Positions 41,682 to 50,515 of a stretch of DNA of 64,000 nucleotides are shown piece after piece. The position numbers and the translations under genes are program-made. Position 1 is the stretch's first letter; each line of letters begins with the position of its first letter. Where the stretch lies: contig CAVXGZ010000003.1 of the NCBI GenBank assembly GCA_963761325.1, positions 806,001-870,000 of the forward strand. The letters run 5' to 3'. Source of the DNA: Streptantibioticus_C sp963761325. GTDB lineage: Bacteria; Actinomycetota; Actinomycetes; Streptomycetales; Streptomycetaceae. The notes under the pieces were generated by a model. It was not told the DNA's origin and did not search any database. It saw only the letters and a program-made list of their open reading frames with translations.

Positions 41682-42581
41682 TCACACGGAGAAGACCCGC
41701 ATCGCCGCCGGATAGATCAGGAACACCAGGAAGCCCGCGCACAGCAGGAGTTGCGCGACGAGCATGGACTGCGACTTCTCGCCCGCACTGCCCTCGATCT
41801 CGGCCAGTTCGCGGTGGCGCATGGTCTCGGCGCGCGAACCGAGCGACTCGCGCACCTTCGCGCCGTCGTCGGCCACCAGCGCCAGCGAGGCGGACAGGTC
41901 CTTCAACTCCTCGACGCCCAGGTCGGCGCCGAGCTGTCCGAGCGCCTCCCACTGGCTGATGCCGGTGATGCGCGCGTCGGCCAGGCAGGTCCTGATCCGC
42001 AGCAGCGCCCAGCCGTCGCTGACCTCGGCGGCGGCCATCAGCGCCTCGGGCAGGCCGCGGCCGCCGGCCAGGTTCATCGCCACCAGGTCGAGGTAGGCGC
42101 CCACCACCCGGCGCAGGTCGCGGCGCTTGGCGGCGGCGTCCCGGCGCACCTCGACGTCGGGCAGCAGGAAGAAGACCGCGGCGAACAGCACGGCCAGCCA
42201 GACCGGGATGACCGGGCTGGAGCCGAAGCCCAGCGTCCAGGCGACCGAGAAGACCAGCGGGCCGAAGAACAGGCCGACCGCCGCCAGGATCACCTTGGTG
42301 GCCAGGAACCCCTCCCAGCCGCGGTCCAGCACCGCCAGGTCGGCCCGCAACGAGCGCTGCTGCCAGCCCTGTTGGAGGTAGAAGGTGGCGACCCGCTGCC
42401 CGATCCGCTCCCGGATCCCGTCCGCCGGACCGGCCGCGGCGCCGCCGGACGGGCGGGCGGCGCGCAGCGCGTCGATCCGGGCGACCTGCGCGACCGCGCC
42501 GCGCCGGGAGGGCAGCAGGGCCCGCAGCAGGGCGTAGACGCCGAGGCCGGCCAGGGCCCCGAACAGCACGGCGAACGTCAT
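41682..42581 (-). CDS. tadC: TadC-like pilus platform protein
   Basis: 299 residues, type II secretion system F domain. Membrane helices at about 3-22, 100-122, 126-146 and 278-298 flank a cytoplasmic helical bundle with RRVVGAYLDLVAMNLAGGRGLPEAL. ATG 42581 overlaps the TadB stop (ATGA), with GGAGG in the TadB end as ribosome-binding site. With TadB it should form the inner-membrane platform moved by the TadA ATPase. Confidence 0.9.
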   Translation of the reverse strand: MTFAVLFGALAGLGVYALLRALLPSRRGAVAQVARIDALRAARPSGGAAAGPADGIRERIGQRVATFYLQQGWQQRSLRADLAVLDRGWEGFLATKVILAAVGLFFGPLVFSVAWTLGFGSSPVIPVWLAVLFAAVFFLLPDVEVRRDAAAKRRDLRRVVGAYLDLVAMNLAGGRGLPEALMAAAEVSDGWALLRIRTCLADARITGISQWEALGQLGADLGVEELKDLSASLALVADDGAKVRESLGSRAETMRHRELAEIEGSAGEKSQSMLVAQLLLCAGFLVFLIYPAAMRVFSV

Positions 42582-43498
42582 CGGACCGGCACCTCCCACT
42601 GCTGCTGGGCCATCGGCGGCCCCTGCGGCTCGTCACGGTGTCCGCGTTGCAGGAACCGGTCGGGCGTCTCGATGCTGGACAGCTTGCGCAGCCACCAGAA
42701 GCCCATGGCGAACAGCCCGCACACCCCGGCCAGCACGACCTGCCCGATCGGCGTGCCGTAGGGCTGCACGAACTGCCGGTTGAACACCGCCAGTCCGAGC
42801 ACGAACGCCACCGAGACGCCGATGACGATCTGCACGCTGCGCCGGGTGCTGGCCCGCTGGGACATCACGCGCTGGCGCATGTCCACCTCCTCGCGGGCGG
42901 ACTTGGCGAGCGCGCCGAGCACCTCGCGCAGACCGGGGCCGCGCAGGCGGGCGTTGAGGATGAGGGCGGCGACCACGATGTCCGCGGACGGGTCGTCGAG
43001 GTCGTCGGCGAGCTGGTGCAGCGCGTCGGGCAGCGGGGTGCGCGAGCGCAGCCGGTTGACCAGCGAGTCCAGGTGCGGGCGCAGCGCGGGGCCGGCGCCG
43101 CGCGCCGAGGCGGGGATGGCCTGCTCCAGGCCGACCGCGCCGGCGATGGTGTCGCGCAGCGACTCGGTCCAGGAGGCCAGCGCCTCCACCCGGCGCATCG
43201 CGGCGCGTTCCTCGCCCGCGCCGCCGAACAGCCGGTTCCAGGCCAGCACCAGCACGCCGGTGGCGACGCCGGCGATCGGCCAGCGGGTCAGCAGCAGCAC
43301 GACCAGGCCGACGCCCACCGCGATCGAGGCCCGGCGGGAGAGCAGCCGCAGGAGTTCGCTCATGTCCTGGCGCGCGGTGTTCCTGCGGACCGGCAGCCCG
43401 CGGATCGCGGCGACCAGCAGCGCGATGCCGCCGCCGACGCAGGCGCCGGCCAGCAGCCCGTACAGCACGGGGAGGGAGAAGACTCCGGTGAGGTTCAT
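42578..43498 (-). CDS. tadB: TadB-like pilus platform protein
   Basis: 306 residues, T2SSF family. Helices at about 8-32, 58-88, 228-245 and 255-272. The conserved cytoplasmic segment reads ASWTESLRDTIAGAVGLEQAIPA, with DDPSADIVVAALILNARLRGPGLREVLGALA. It is 16 bp downstream of tadA and coupled to tadC. Confidence 0.9.
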   Translation of the reverse strand: MNLTGVFSLPVLYGLLAGACVGGGIALLVAAIRGLPVRRNTARQDMSELLRLLSRRASIAVGVGLVVLLLTRWPIAGVATGVLVLAWNRLFGGAGEERAAMRRVEALASWTESLRDTIAGAVGLEQAIPASARGAGPALRPHLDSLVNRLRSRTPLPDALHQLADDLDDPSADIVVAALILNARLRGPGLREVLGALAKSAREEVDMRQRVMSQRASTRRSVQIVIGVSVAFVLGLAVFNRQFVQPYGTPIGQVVLAGVCGLFAMGFWWLRKLSSIETPDRFLQRGHRDEPQGPPMAQQQWEVPVR

Positions 43499-43514
43499 CG
43501 GGCGGTCACCAGCC

Positions 43515-44819
43515 TTACCAGGTCCCGGACGGCCGGTAGCCGTGCGCGAGGAGTTCGTCGAGGCAGGAGATGGGCGCGTGGGCCCGCGGCTGGCCGCCGG
43601 GGCCCTCGGCGAAGACCTCGCTGGACAGTACGCGGCCGTCGATGCCGTTGACCTCGCGGATCGAGGTGACCACCCGGCGCAGGGTGCCGCCGCGGGCGAA
43701 GTCGTTGCGGCGCTGGATGAAGACCACGAAGTCGATGGCGCCGGCCACCAGCATCTGGGACGCCTCGATGGGCAGCCGTTCGCGCGCCTGCAGGGCGTAG
43801 GTGGAGATGCGGTTGAACACCTCGGCCGAGGAGTTGGCGTGGATGGTGGACAGCGAGCCGTCGTTCCCCTGCGACATGGCGTTGAGCATGGTGACGATCT
43901 CGTCGCCCAGCACCTCTCCGACGATGACCCGCGAGGGGTTCATGCGCAGGCTCCGGCGGACCAGTTCGGCCATCGAGATGGCGCCGTGGCCCTCGGAGTT
44001 GGGCAGCCGCTCCTCGAACGCGACGACGTTGGGGTGCAGTTCGGGGAACTGGTCGAGGCCGAGTTCCAGCGCGCGTTCCACGGTGATCAGCCGCTCGGCC
44101 GGGCCGATCTCGTTGGCCAGCGCGCGCAGCAGCGTGGTCTTGCCGGCGTTGGTGGCGCCGGCGATCATGATGTTCTTGCGGGCGGCGACCGCCGCCGCCA
44201 GGAAGCTGCCGACCTCCTGGCCGACGGTGTTGTTGCCGATCAGGTCGGCGAGGAAGACCTTGCCGAGCCGGGCGCGGCGGATGGACAGCGCCGGGCGGCG
44301 GGTCACGTCCATCACCGCGGACAGCCGGGAGCCGTCCGGCAGCCGCAGGTCGAGCTGCGGGTTCGCGGTGTCGAACGGCCGCGACGACAGGCCCGAGTAG
44401 GCGCCCAGCACCTGGATCAGCTCGACGAGTTCCTCGTCGGACTCCGCGACCGGGTCCGCCCGCTCCTCGCGGCCGTCGGCGTAGCCGATGAAGACCTGGT
44501 CGCAGCCGTTGATGTCGATGTTCTCCACCAACGGGTCGTCCAGCAGCGGCTGCAGGCGTCCCACGCCGAACAGCGCCGCGTGCACGGCCGCCGCGTACGC
44601 CTCCTCCGACTCGGCGTTGGGCGGGGTGCGGCCGACGTTGATCTCGGCGCGCGCGTACTCCTCCAGGATCTGCGCGATGACCGCGCGGGCGAACTGCCGC
44701 TCGTCCTCGGAGGACATCGGCTGGTACCCGGCGACCTGGTCCTGCCGGCGCTGCTCGGATATCCGGTCGCCCGCCTCCTGCCGGAAGCGCTTGACCAACT
44801 GGTGGTCGACGGCGGTCAT
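43515..44819 (-). CDS. tadA: TadA-like secretion/pilus ATPase
   Basis: 434 residues, VirB11/PulE-type hexameric ATPase. Walker A is AGATNAGKTTLLRAL (about 220-234). Asp-box RLITVERALELGLDQFPELHPN, Walker B-like PSRVIVGEVLGDEIVTML and His-box GSLSTIHANSS follow. It powers assembly of the Flp pilus. ATG 44819 overlaps the TadZ stop by 4 bp. Confidence 0.94.
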   Translation of the reverse strand: MTAVDHQLVKRFRQEAGDRISEQRRQDQVAGYQPMSSEDERQFARAVIAQILEEYARAEINVGRTPPNAESEEAYAAAVHAALFGVGRLQPLLDDPLVENIDINGCDQVFIGYADGREERADPVAESDEELVELIQVLGAYSGLSSRPFDTANPQLDLRLPDGSRLSAVMDVTRRPALSIRRARLGKVFLADLIGNNTVGQEVGSFLAAAVAARKNIMIAGATNAGKTTLLRALANEIGPAERLITVERALELGLDQFPELHPNVVAFEERLPNSEGHGAISMAELVRRSLRMNPSRVIVGEVLGDEIVTMLNAMSQGNDGSLSTIHANSSAEVFNRISTYALQARERLPIEASQMLVAGAIDFVVFIQRRNDFARGGTLRRVVTSIREVNGIDGRVLSSEVFAEGPGGQPRAHAPISCLDELLAHGYRPSGTW

Positions 44820-45805
44820 CGGACGGTCCCGGCCGGCGGCATACCGGCCTGCGGGGGCATCGCGACGTGCGGTTGCGGCGGTGTGCCGGGCTGCTGCGGG
44901 TCGGCGTGGCGGACGTACTGCGGGGCGGCGGCCGGCGGGGCGGCGGCCGGGGACGGGGCCGGCGGGGCGGCGTGCGCCGGGGCGTGCGGGGCGGCGCCGT
45001 TGAAGGACTGCGCGAGGTTGAAGCGCCGGAAGGCGTCAGCGGCGAACTGCCGGGCGGAGCGCACCAGCAGCGCCTTGTCCACCCGGCCGCGCCGGCGGCC
45101 CGCCAACTGCTCGGCGCCCGCCGGGTCGTCGGCCACCGTGCCGACCACCTGGGCGCCGATCTGCGCGGCCACCAGCATGTCGTTGACCTGGCCGGCGATC
45201 CGGTCGCCGCGGCCGGCCTCGGCGACCAGCACGATGCCGATCGGCGGGAAGCCCAACTGCGCCGCGCCGCGGTGCGAGCCGTGCAGCTTGAGCGAGAGCG
45301 CGCCGGCCCGGTCGCGTACCCGGGCGAGCTGCTCCGGCTCGGTGCGCGACAGCAGCAGCACCAGCGAGGCGTGCGGCAGCATCTCCAGCACGGCGGTGTC
45401 GGTGCCGAGCCGCCCGCAGTCCGCGATGACGTCCGCGGCGCCCTGCGGGGAGTCGGCGAGCCCGGCGAACGCCCGGCCCAGCGTGGGCCACAGCCCGCTG
45501 AACCCGGCCGCCTGCTCGGAGTTGTGCAGGCCGACGACGACGTCGAGGCCGCCGGCCAGCGGCTGCGCGTGGTCCCACACCTGCTCGGCGGCGAGCCCGC
45601 GCCGGGCGGTCGCGGCGAGCGAGAGCAGCCCGGTGTTGGGGTCCAGCGTGCCGCCGTGCGCGGCGACGCTGCGGTAGACCAGGTCCCCGCCGGCCGGGTC
45701 GGCCTCCACCAGCAGCGCGCGGCGCGGCCAGACGGCGGCCAGCGCGACCGCCGTGGTGGTGACGCCCGGCGAGCCCTTGTCGGCCGCGACGGCTATGAGT
45801 GCCAC
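44816..45805 (-). CDS. TadZ/CpaE-like MinD-family protein
   Basis: 329 residues. The deviant Walker A reads ADKGSPGVTTTAVALAAVW (about 8-26), as in ParA/MinD proteins, with LLVEADPAGGDLVYR after it. The C-terminal 55 residues are Pro/Ala-rich and disordered. TadZ proteins place the Tad machine in the cell. The C-terminal tail is longer than in proteobacterial relatives. Confidence 0.85.
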   Translation of the reverse strand: MALIAVAADKGSPGVTTTAVALAAVWPRRALLVEADPAGGDLVYRSVAAHGGTLDPNTGLLSLAATARRGLAAEQVWDHAQPLAGGLDVVVGLHNSEQAAGFSGLWPTLGRAFAGLADSPQGAADVIADCGRLGTDTAVLEMLPHASLVLLLSRTEPEQLARVRDRAGALSLKLHGSHRGAAQLGFPPIGIVLVAEAGRGDRIAGQVNDMLVAAQIGAQVVGTVADDPAGAEQLAGRRRGRVDKALLVRSARQFAADAFRRFNLAQSFNGAAPHAPAHAAPPAPSPAAAPPAAAPQYVRHADPQQPGTPPQPHVAMPPQAGMPPAGTVR

Positions 45806-45808
45806 GGC

Positions 45809-46525
45809 TCAGCCGCCGGAGCCGGTCGGCACGATCACCAGCGCGACCTCGCCGGCCGAGGCGGCCTGCGTCAGCGCGGCGGCGTCGCTGCGGTCGACCA
45901 CCAGCGTGACCGGCAGGTCGCCGCTGCTGTCCACGTCGTCGGCCGACGGCTGCTGGGCGGTCTGCACCTTGGCGTCCGCGGCCAGCACGTTGTCGCCGAA
46001 GCCGGCCGCCTTGCCGCCGGTGGCGGACCCGGTGTCGGTGCTGACCTGGTAGGCCGCCACGTGGTCGCCGGGCTGCAGGCCCTGCGGGTACTGGCCGGCC
46101 TTCAGCGACAGGCCGACGACGACCTGGCCGGCGCTCAGCGCCTTGCCGTGGGTGAGCATCTGGCCGACCAGCGGCGTGTCGGGCAGCAGGTCGGTCGCCG
46201 CCCGGTACGAGCCGAGGGCGCCGCGCTGCGACCACGGCACGTAGTCGAGGCTGCCGCCCGCGGCCACGTCCACCTCTTCGACGGCGGACGCCGGGATCGA
46301 CTGGCCGGCCGCCACCCGCTGGGTGATCTCGACGGCCTGCATCTTGTCGCCGGCCCGCAGCACGAGGACGGTCGCGCCCAACGCGCCGACCAGGATGAGC
46401 AGTACGGCGAGCGCCGCGAGCGCGGGCTTGCGCTCCCGCGGGGCCACCGGAAGCCGGTCGCCGCCCGCGGACGTCTGCGAGGTCCTGCCACCGCCGCCGA
46501 CAGCGGTGCGTTCCTTGGTCTTCAA
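45809..46525 (-). CDS. CpaB/RcpC-like SAF-domain protein
   Basis: 238 residues, first gene of the tad operon. A basic N-terminus, one membrane helix (LAALAVLLILVGALGATVLVL, about 35-55) and an outer SAF domain (about 65-125, VEITQRVAAGQSIPASAVEEVDVAAG). The start is TTG 46525, with GGGGAA 6 nt upstream; other in-frame starts have no ribosome-binding site. Relatives thread or stabilise the pilus at the cell surface. Confidence 0.82.
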   Translation of the reverse strand: MKTKERTAVGGGGRTSQTSAGGDRLPVAPRERKPALAALAVLLILVGALGATVLVLRAGDKMQAVEITQRVAAGQSIPASAVEEVDVAAGGSLDYVPWSQRGALGSYRAATDLLPDTPLVGQMLTHGKALSAGQVVVGLSLKAGQYPQGLQPGDHVAAYQVSTDTGSATGGKAAGFGDNVLAADAKVQTAQQPSADDVDSSGDLPVTLVVDRSDAAALTQAASAGEVALVIVPTGSGG

Positions 46526-46561
46526 CGCCAATTCCCCGTGACTTCCCCGTGATAGCCGATG

Positions 46562-46574
46562 CGTGTCAGACACG
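46562..46574. promoter_or_regulatory. Perfect 13-bp palindrome upstream of the tad operon
   Basis: CGTGTC-A-GACACG lies 37 bp before the TTG start of the first tad gene, just upstream of a minus-strand TATCAC (about 46550-46555) that may be its -10. Between the two are tandem CACGGGGAA words. The remainder of the 419-bp divergent gap 46526-46944 shows no gene; a + strand TAGCGT at 46899-46904 may serve the lipoprotein gene. Confidence 0.4.
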
Positions 46575-46944
46575 TCGGGTCCCGTCTCAGAATCCGGCCA
46601 CGGTCCCGCCGCCACGCGCTTGTCGCCTGCGTAGCCGGCCCCCTCGTCGCCGCCGGCCGCTCCCTCGGCCGTCAAGCCCTCGCACCGTATCAGCGGCCGA
46701 ATCACGCCCTCAAGGCGCGGCGAGTAACAGGACCTTCACGACTGCGGCCGCCGGCGGGCGGAACACCGGCGCCGGTACCGGACGTGGGAGGACGCGGCAC
46801 CGGGCGCCGGGGCAGGGCGCGTTGCCGGTGTTGTGAAAGTCCGGTGCGGCGCGGTCACATACCGGCCACCGGGCTGGGTGCGCGGCCGGGCCGGCCGGTA
46901 GCGTGCCGGACGACTTCGCTCACGTACCGCACAGGGGGACTCCG

Positions 46945-47613
46945 TTGGCCCGTCGCACGCTGTCCGCCGCCCTCGCTCTCGTGCCGGCCGCCGCCCTGCT
47001 GCTCACCGCCTGCGGCTCGACCGCGCCGAAGCCGTCGCACGTCATCGCCGGTGCGGGCGGCGGCTCCACCGCCGCGTCGGCGGGTGCGGCCGGCAAGGCC
47101 GGCTCCAGCGGTGCCACACCGGCCGGCGCCCCGGCGATCACGCTGCCCGCCGACGTCCACGTCGACATCCAGCCGCCGGCCCCCGCCGCCGACCGGGCGA
47201 CCGACGCCGCGGTCGCCGACCTGGAGTACGCGATCCGCGCGCTGCGCGCGGGCTTCGCCCAGGACGACGGGCAGGTCAAGCCGATGCTGCACGCCTACGC
47301 GGTGAACGCCGGGCTGTTCTGGGCCAAGCGCATCGACACCGCGAAGCGGCAGGGCCGCACCATCACCGGCACCTACCGCTACTACGACCTCGCGGTGCAC
47401 CTGAAGGGCAAGAACCTCGCCTCGGCCGGCTTCTGCGAGGACCAACGCCAGGCGTTCAGCAAGGAGATCAGGACCGGCAAGGTGCTGCGCACCACGCCGG
47501 GCAAGGACGACTTCTACGCGTTCACCGCCCAGTTGAGCCGGAACGCGGCGGGAACGTGGCAGATATCCGCGGAGAGCTGGATCCAGGGGGACCCGTCATG
47601 CGTGCGCGACTGA
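46945..47613 (+). CDS. Lipoprotein, first copy of duplicated pair
   Basis: 222 residues. Signal peptide with lipobox LLLTAC (Cys about 22), an Ala/Gly/Ser linker and a helical-plus-beta domain (about 85-222) with GTYRYYDLAVHL, ASAGFCEDQRQAF and a final TWQISAESWI-x6-C. TTG 46945 follows GGGGGA at 5 nt. Its stop overlaps the next gene by 16 bp. The C-terminal domain is clearly related to the lipoprotein at 48771 (YCSDESRSF, VWQTVDVIS, final C). Function unknown; it should sit outside the membrane. Confidence 0.82.
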   Translation: MARRTLSAALALVPAAALLLTACGSTAPKPSHVIAGAGGGSTAASAGAAGKAGSSGATPAGAPAITLPADVHVDIQPPAPAADRATDAAVADLEYAIRALRAGFAQDDGQVKPMLHAYAVNAGLFWAKRIDTAKRQGRTITGTYRYYDLAVHLKGKNLASAGFCEDQRQAFSKEIRTGKVLRTTPGKDDFYAFTAQLSRNAAGTWQISAESWIQGDPSCVRD

Positions 47614-48614
47614 CCACATCCACCGTGATCGCGCTGGCGGTCGCGATGCTCGCGCTGTCCGGCGGCAACGCCTGGGCCGGCGACGGCGACAACGGCGGCA
47701 GCGGCAGCACCGCGACCGGCACCTCCGGCGGCGGCTCCGGGAACGGCACCATCTCCGCGTCCACCGGTTCGCGGGTGACGATCTCCGGCAACTACCACGG
47801 CGGCGGCGCCCCGTTGGCCTCCTCGGACGCCTCCTACGCGCCGCCGGCCTGCTGGTACGAGCCGCGGTTCACGCCCGAGCAGTACCAGAAGTACTACGAG
47901 GCGAGCCTGGTCGGCTGGGACACCGGCAAGCAGTACATCGCCGGGCAGTACGAGAAGTTGGAGAAGGAGAAGTTCAACGAGGGCAAGAAGGGCATGTGGT
48001 GGCAGATCGAGTACAACCAGTCCATGCCCGGCTTCACCGCGCTCGACACCTGCCCCTACCAGGACGACACCGTCTGGGTGCCGCAGGGCGACCCCACTCC
48101 CCCGCCCGGCGCGCTGACCGCGCTGGAGCTGTCGCGGATCGCCTACTCGGCCACGAGACTCCCGGCGCCGCCGGTGCGGTTGAGCCCGTCGCCGGCCCAC
48201 CAGATCGTCAACCTGCCGACGTACGTGAAGTTCGGCGCACCGCTGGACCGCGTCTGGGTGACCGCGGGCTTCGACGCCTACGGGATCGACCTGGCCGCCA
48301 CCACGGTGGCCACCCCGGTGGCGCTGCACGTCGACGCCGGCACCGCCGACGCGGACCCGCGCTCGTGCAGCTACGACCTGACGAAGTCGGGCGGCGGCTA
48401 CCGGGTCGACTCCAGCGGCGCCTCGTGCGACATCACCTACCGCAGGTCCTCCGACGGCTCGACGTACCCGCTGCGGGCGCAGATCACCTGGCGGGTGGTG
48501 TGGACCGCGTCGCGCAATCCCGACGGCCCGGCGCGACAGCCCGGCCTGCCCGACGGGCTGTCGACGTTCCGGAGCGGCGTGACCGTCAAGGAGATCCAGA
48601 CCGTCGTGAGGTGA
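47598..48614 (+). CDS. Secreted protein, first copy of duplicated pair
   Basis: 338 residues. Sec signal peptide (TVIALAVAMLALSGGNAWA, cut near residue 27), Gly/Ser/Thr linker, then a globular domain starting PPACWYEPRFTPEQYQKYY. Conserved landmarks shared with the paralogue at 49409 are CWY-x-P, W-V-x-x-G-x-P-x-P, TTVATPVALHVDAGTADAD, LRAQITWRVVWT and the ending KEIQTVVR. ATG 47598 follows GGGGGA. No membrane anchor or sorting signal is seen at the C-terminus, so the protein is probably released or held by partners. Confidence 0.82.
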   Translation: MRARLTTSTVIALAVAMLALSGGNAWAGDGDNGGSGSTATGTSGGGSGNGTISASTGSRVTISGNYHGGGAPLASSDASYAPPACWYEPRFTPEQYQKYYEASLVGWDTGKQYIAGQYEKLEKEKFNEGKKGMWWQIEYNQSMPGFTALDTCPYQDDTVWVPQGDPTPPPGALTALELSRIAYSATRLPAPPVRLSPSPAHQIVNLPTYVKFGAPLDRVWVTAGFDAYGIDLAATTVATPVALHVDAGTADADPRSCSYDLTKSGGGYRVDSSGASCDITYRRSSDGSTYPLRAQITWRVVWTASRNPDGPARQPGLPDGLSTFRSGVTVKEIQTVVR

Positions 48615-48770
48615 CGATCCGGCCACCGGCTCTGGTTCGGATTCGGCGTGTTGGGTAATGTCGTGGCCCGGACAGTTGTGGTAACGCGGTACGACGGCAC
48701 GGGGAGGATCGGCGCACGATCCACCGTCGGCACGTTCGGCCCGCTCCGCCGACCGAACGGGAGCCTGACC

Positions 48771-49421
48771 ATGCGTGCGCTCACCCCACTGCGCGCCGCC
48801 GCCGTCTTCGCGGTCGGCGCCGCCGTGCTGCTCACCGGCTGCGGGGGCTCGTCCGGATCGTCCGGCGCCATCAAGGGGGCCGAGTCCGGGGCCGGTTCGC
48901 CGGCGCCGTCGGCGAGCGGATCGGCCGGCCCGGCCGTGGAGCGGCCCTCGGTGGCCTTCCCCGCCGGGGCGAAGAACGTCTTCGAGGGAGCGCACACCGG
49001 CGACCCGAAGAAGGACGCGGTCCTGGCCGACAGCGCGGACGGGATCGACTCGGTGGACCAGGCGATCCTGACCGGCCGGGCGCGCACGGCGGCCCTGACG
49101 TTCTACGAGACCGGCCAGGCGCTCGCCTCGGCCGGCTCCTACATCCACGGCTACCTCAGCCGGCACCAGACCTGGGTCGGCACCACCCGCTACTTCGACC
49201 GGCAGGTGACCTTCGCCGGCGGCGACTCCGCGTCGGTCGTCTACTGCTCCGACGAGAGCCGGTCGTTCCTGAAGGACCGCGAGAGCGGCAAGGTCGACGA
49301 CACACCGACCAGCGCCCAGAGTTACGTGCTCTACAACACCCGGTTGACGAAGGACGCCGAGGGCGTCTGGCAGACCGTCGACGTCATATCGCAGCGGGGG
49401 GCCAAGCAATGCCAGCCCTGA
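48771..49421 (+). CDS. Lipoprotein, second copy of duplicated pair
   Basis: 216 residues. Lipobox LLTGC (Cys about 24), Ser/Gly/Pro linker, then a domain homologous to the lipoprotein at 46945: TTRYFDRQVTFAGGDSAS, YCSDESRSFLKDRESGKV, final C near the end. GGGAG lies 7 nt before ATG 48771. It overlaps the following secreted-protein gene by 13 bp, the same arrangement as the first pair. Confidence 0.82.
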   Translation: MRALTPLRAAAVFAVGAAVLLTGCGGSSGSSGAIKGAESGAGSPAPSASGSAGPAVERPSVAFPAGAKNVFEGAHTGDPKKDAVLADSADGIDSVDQAILTGRARTAALTFYETGQALASAGSYIHGYLSRHQTWVGTTRYFDRQVTFAGGDSASVVYCSDESRSFLKDRESGKVDDTPTSAQSYVLYNTRLTKDAEGVWQTVDVISQRGAKQCQP

Positions 49422-50455
49422 CAGGGAAGTCCGCCGGGACGCTCACCGTCCTGGCGATCGCGGCCGCCATGGCCCTGACCCCGGCCGGCCCGGCGTACGC
49501 CGGCGGGCGCGGCGGCGGGGGCAGCCAGGGCGGCACCACGACCACCACCGGCGGCGGCTCGTCCGGCGGCACGCTCACCGCCTCCGCGGGCGGGATCACC
49601 TACGACACCTCGAAGAACGGCAGCGGGCCCTCGGTCGGCGGCCTGTCCGCCGGCGGCGACTGGGCCCCGCCGCCGTGCTGGTACGCGCCGACCTGGAACC
49701 CGGCGCAGTTCAGGACATATGTCAACGCGATCTGGGACGAGCCGTCGGTGGGCCGGGACTGGGTCTCCACCCAGCAGGACCGCTACGTCAACGGCCACCC
49801 GTACCACAACTACAACATCGCCAAGACCGGCAAGGGCTACTGGTGGAACGGCTACGCCAACATGGCCGACATCGCCGACCCGGCCGCCACCAGCTGCACG
49901 GACCCCTACTTCTGGGTGGATACCGGCGCGCCCGCCCCGGTCGCCGACGCCATCAGCCCGAAGATCCTCGCCGCGCTGGCCTACCAGCGGATCAAGGTGC
50001 CCGCCACCCGGGTCACGCTCGACCCGGTCGGGCTGCAGACGGTCAACCTCAACACCTGGGCCTGGCTGGACAAGGCGCGGTTCAAGCCGGTCTCGGTCAC
50101 CGCGCGGGTCGCCCGGCTGGGCATCTTCGCGACCACCACCGCCACCCCGATCGCGCTGCACCTCGACCCGGGCACCGCGGACGCCACCGTCTACCCGGCC
50201 TCCGGTGACTGCCCGATCAACGCCAACGGCAGCATCGGCACGCCGTACCGCGCCTCGGACGGCAACGGCGTCCCGCCCTGCGGTGTCACCTACCTGCACT
50301 CCACCACCGGCCGCGCGCCGTTCGCGCTGCGCGCCACCATCACCTGGCGGGTCGCCTGGACCGGCAGCGGCGGCACCGGCGGCGCGCTGCCCGACGGCAC
50401 CTTCGGCACCACCCGGGCGGTCACCGTCCAGGAAGTGCAGAGCGTCGTGCGCTGA
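49409..50455 (+). CDS. Secreted protein, second copy of duplicated pair
   Basis: 348 residues. Signal peptide (LTVLAIAAAMALTPAGPAYA), Gly/Thr/Ser linker, globular domain with PPPCWYAPTWNPAQFRTYV, FWVDTGAPAPV, TTATPIALHLDPGTADA, LRATITWRVAWT and the ending VQEVQSVVR. Sequence and order of motifs match the protein at 47598. The stop codon is 60 bp before the secretion ATPase gene; a TATCGT at 50472-50477 may give that gene its own promoter. Confidence 0.82.
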   Translation: MPALTGKSAGTLTVLAIAAAMALTPAGPAYAGGRGGGGSQGGTTTTTGGGSSGGTLTASAGGITYDTSKNGSGPSVGGLSAGGDWAPPPCWYAPTWNPAQFRTYVNAIWDEPSVGRDWVSTQQDRYVNGHPYHNYNIAKTGKGYWWNGYANMADIADPAATSCTDPYFWVDTGAPAPVADAISPKILAALAYQRIKVPATRVTLDPVGLQTVNLNTWAWLDKARFKPVSVTARVARLGIFATTTATPIALHLDPGTADATVYPASGDCPINANGSIGTPYRASDGNGVPPCGVTYLHSTTGRAPFALRATITWRVAWTGSGGTGGALPDGTFGTTRAVTVQEVQSVVR

Positions 50456-50515
50456 CCGCGGGGCGGGCGGATATCGTCCTGCCACGAGATGCGCCGGCAA
50501 CTGCGGAGGACGATC

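Noticed and set aside
46945..50455. Insertion or phage origin of the duplicated pairs
   Set aside because: Codon use and G+C match neighbours, and no integrase, transposase, direct repeats or tRNA border them; tandem duplication is simpler.
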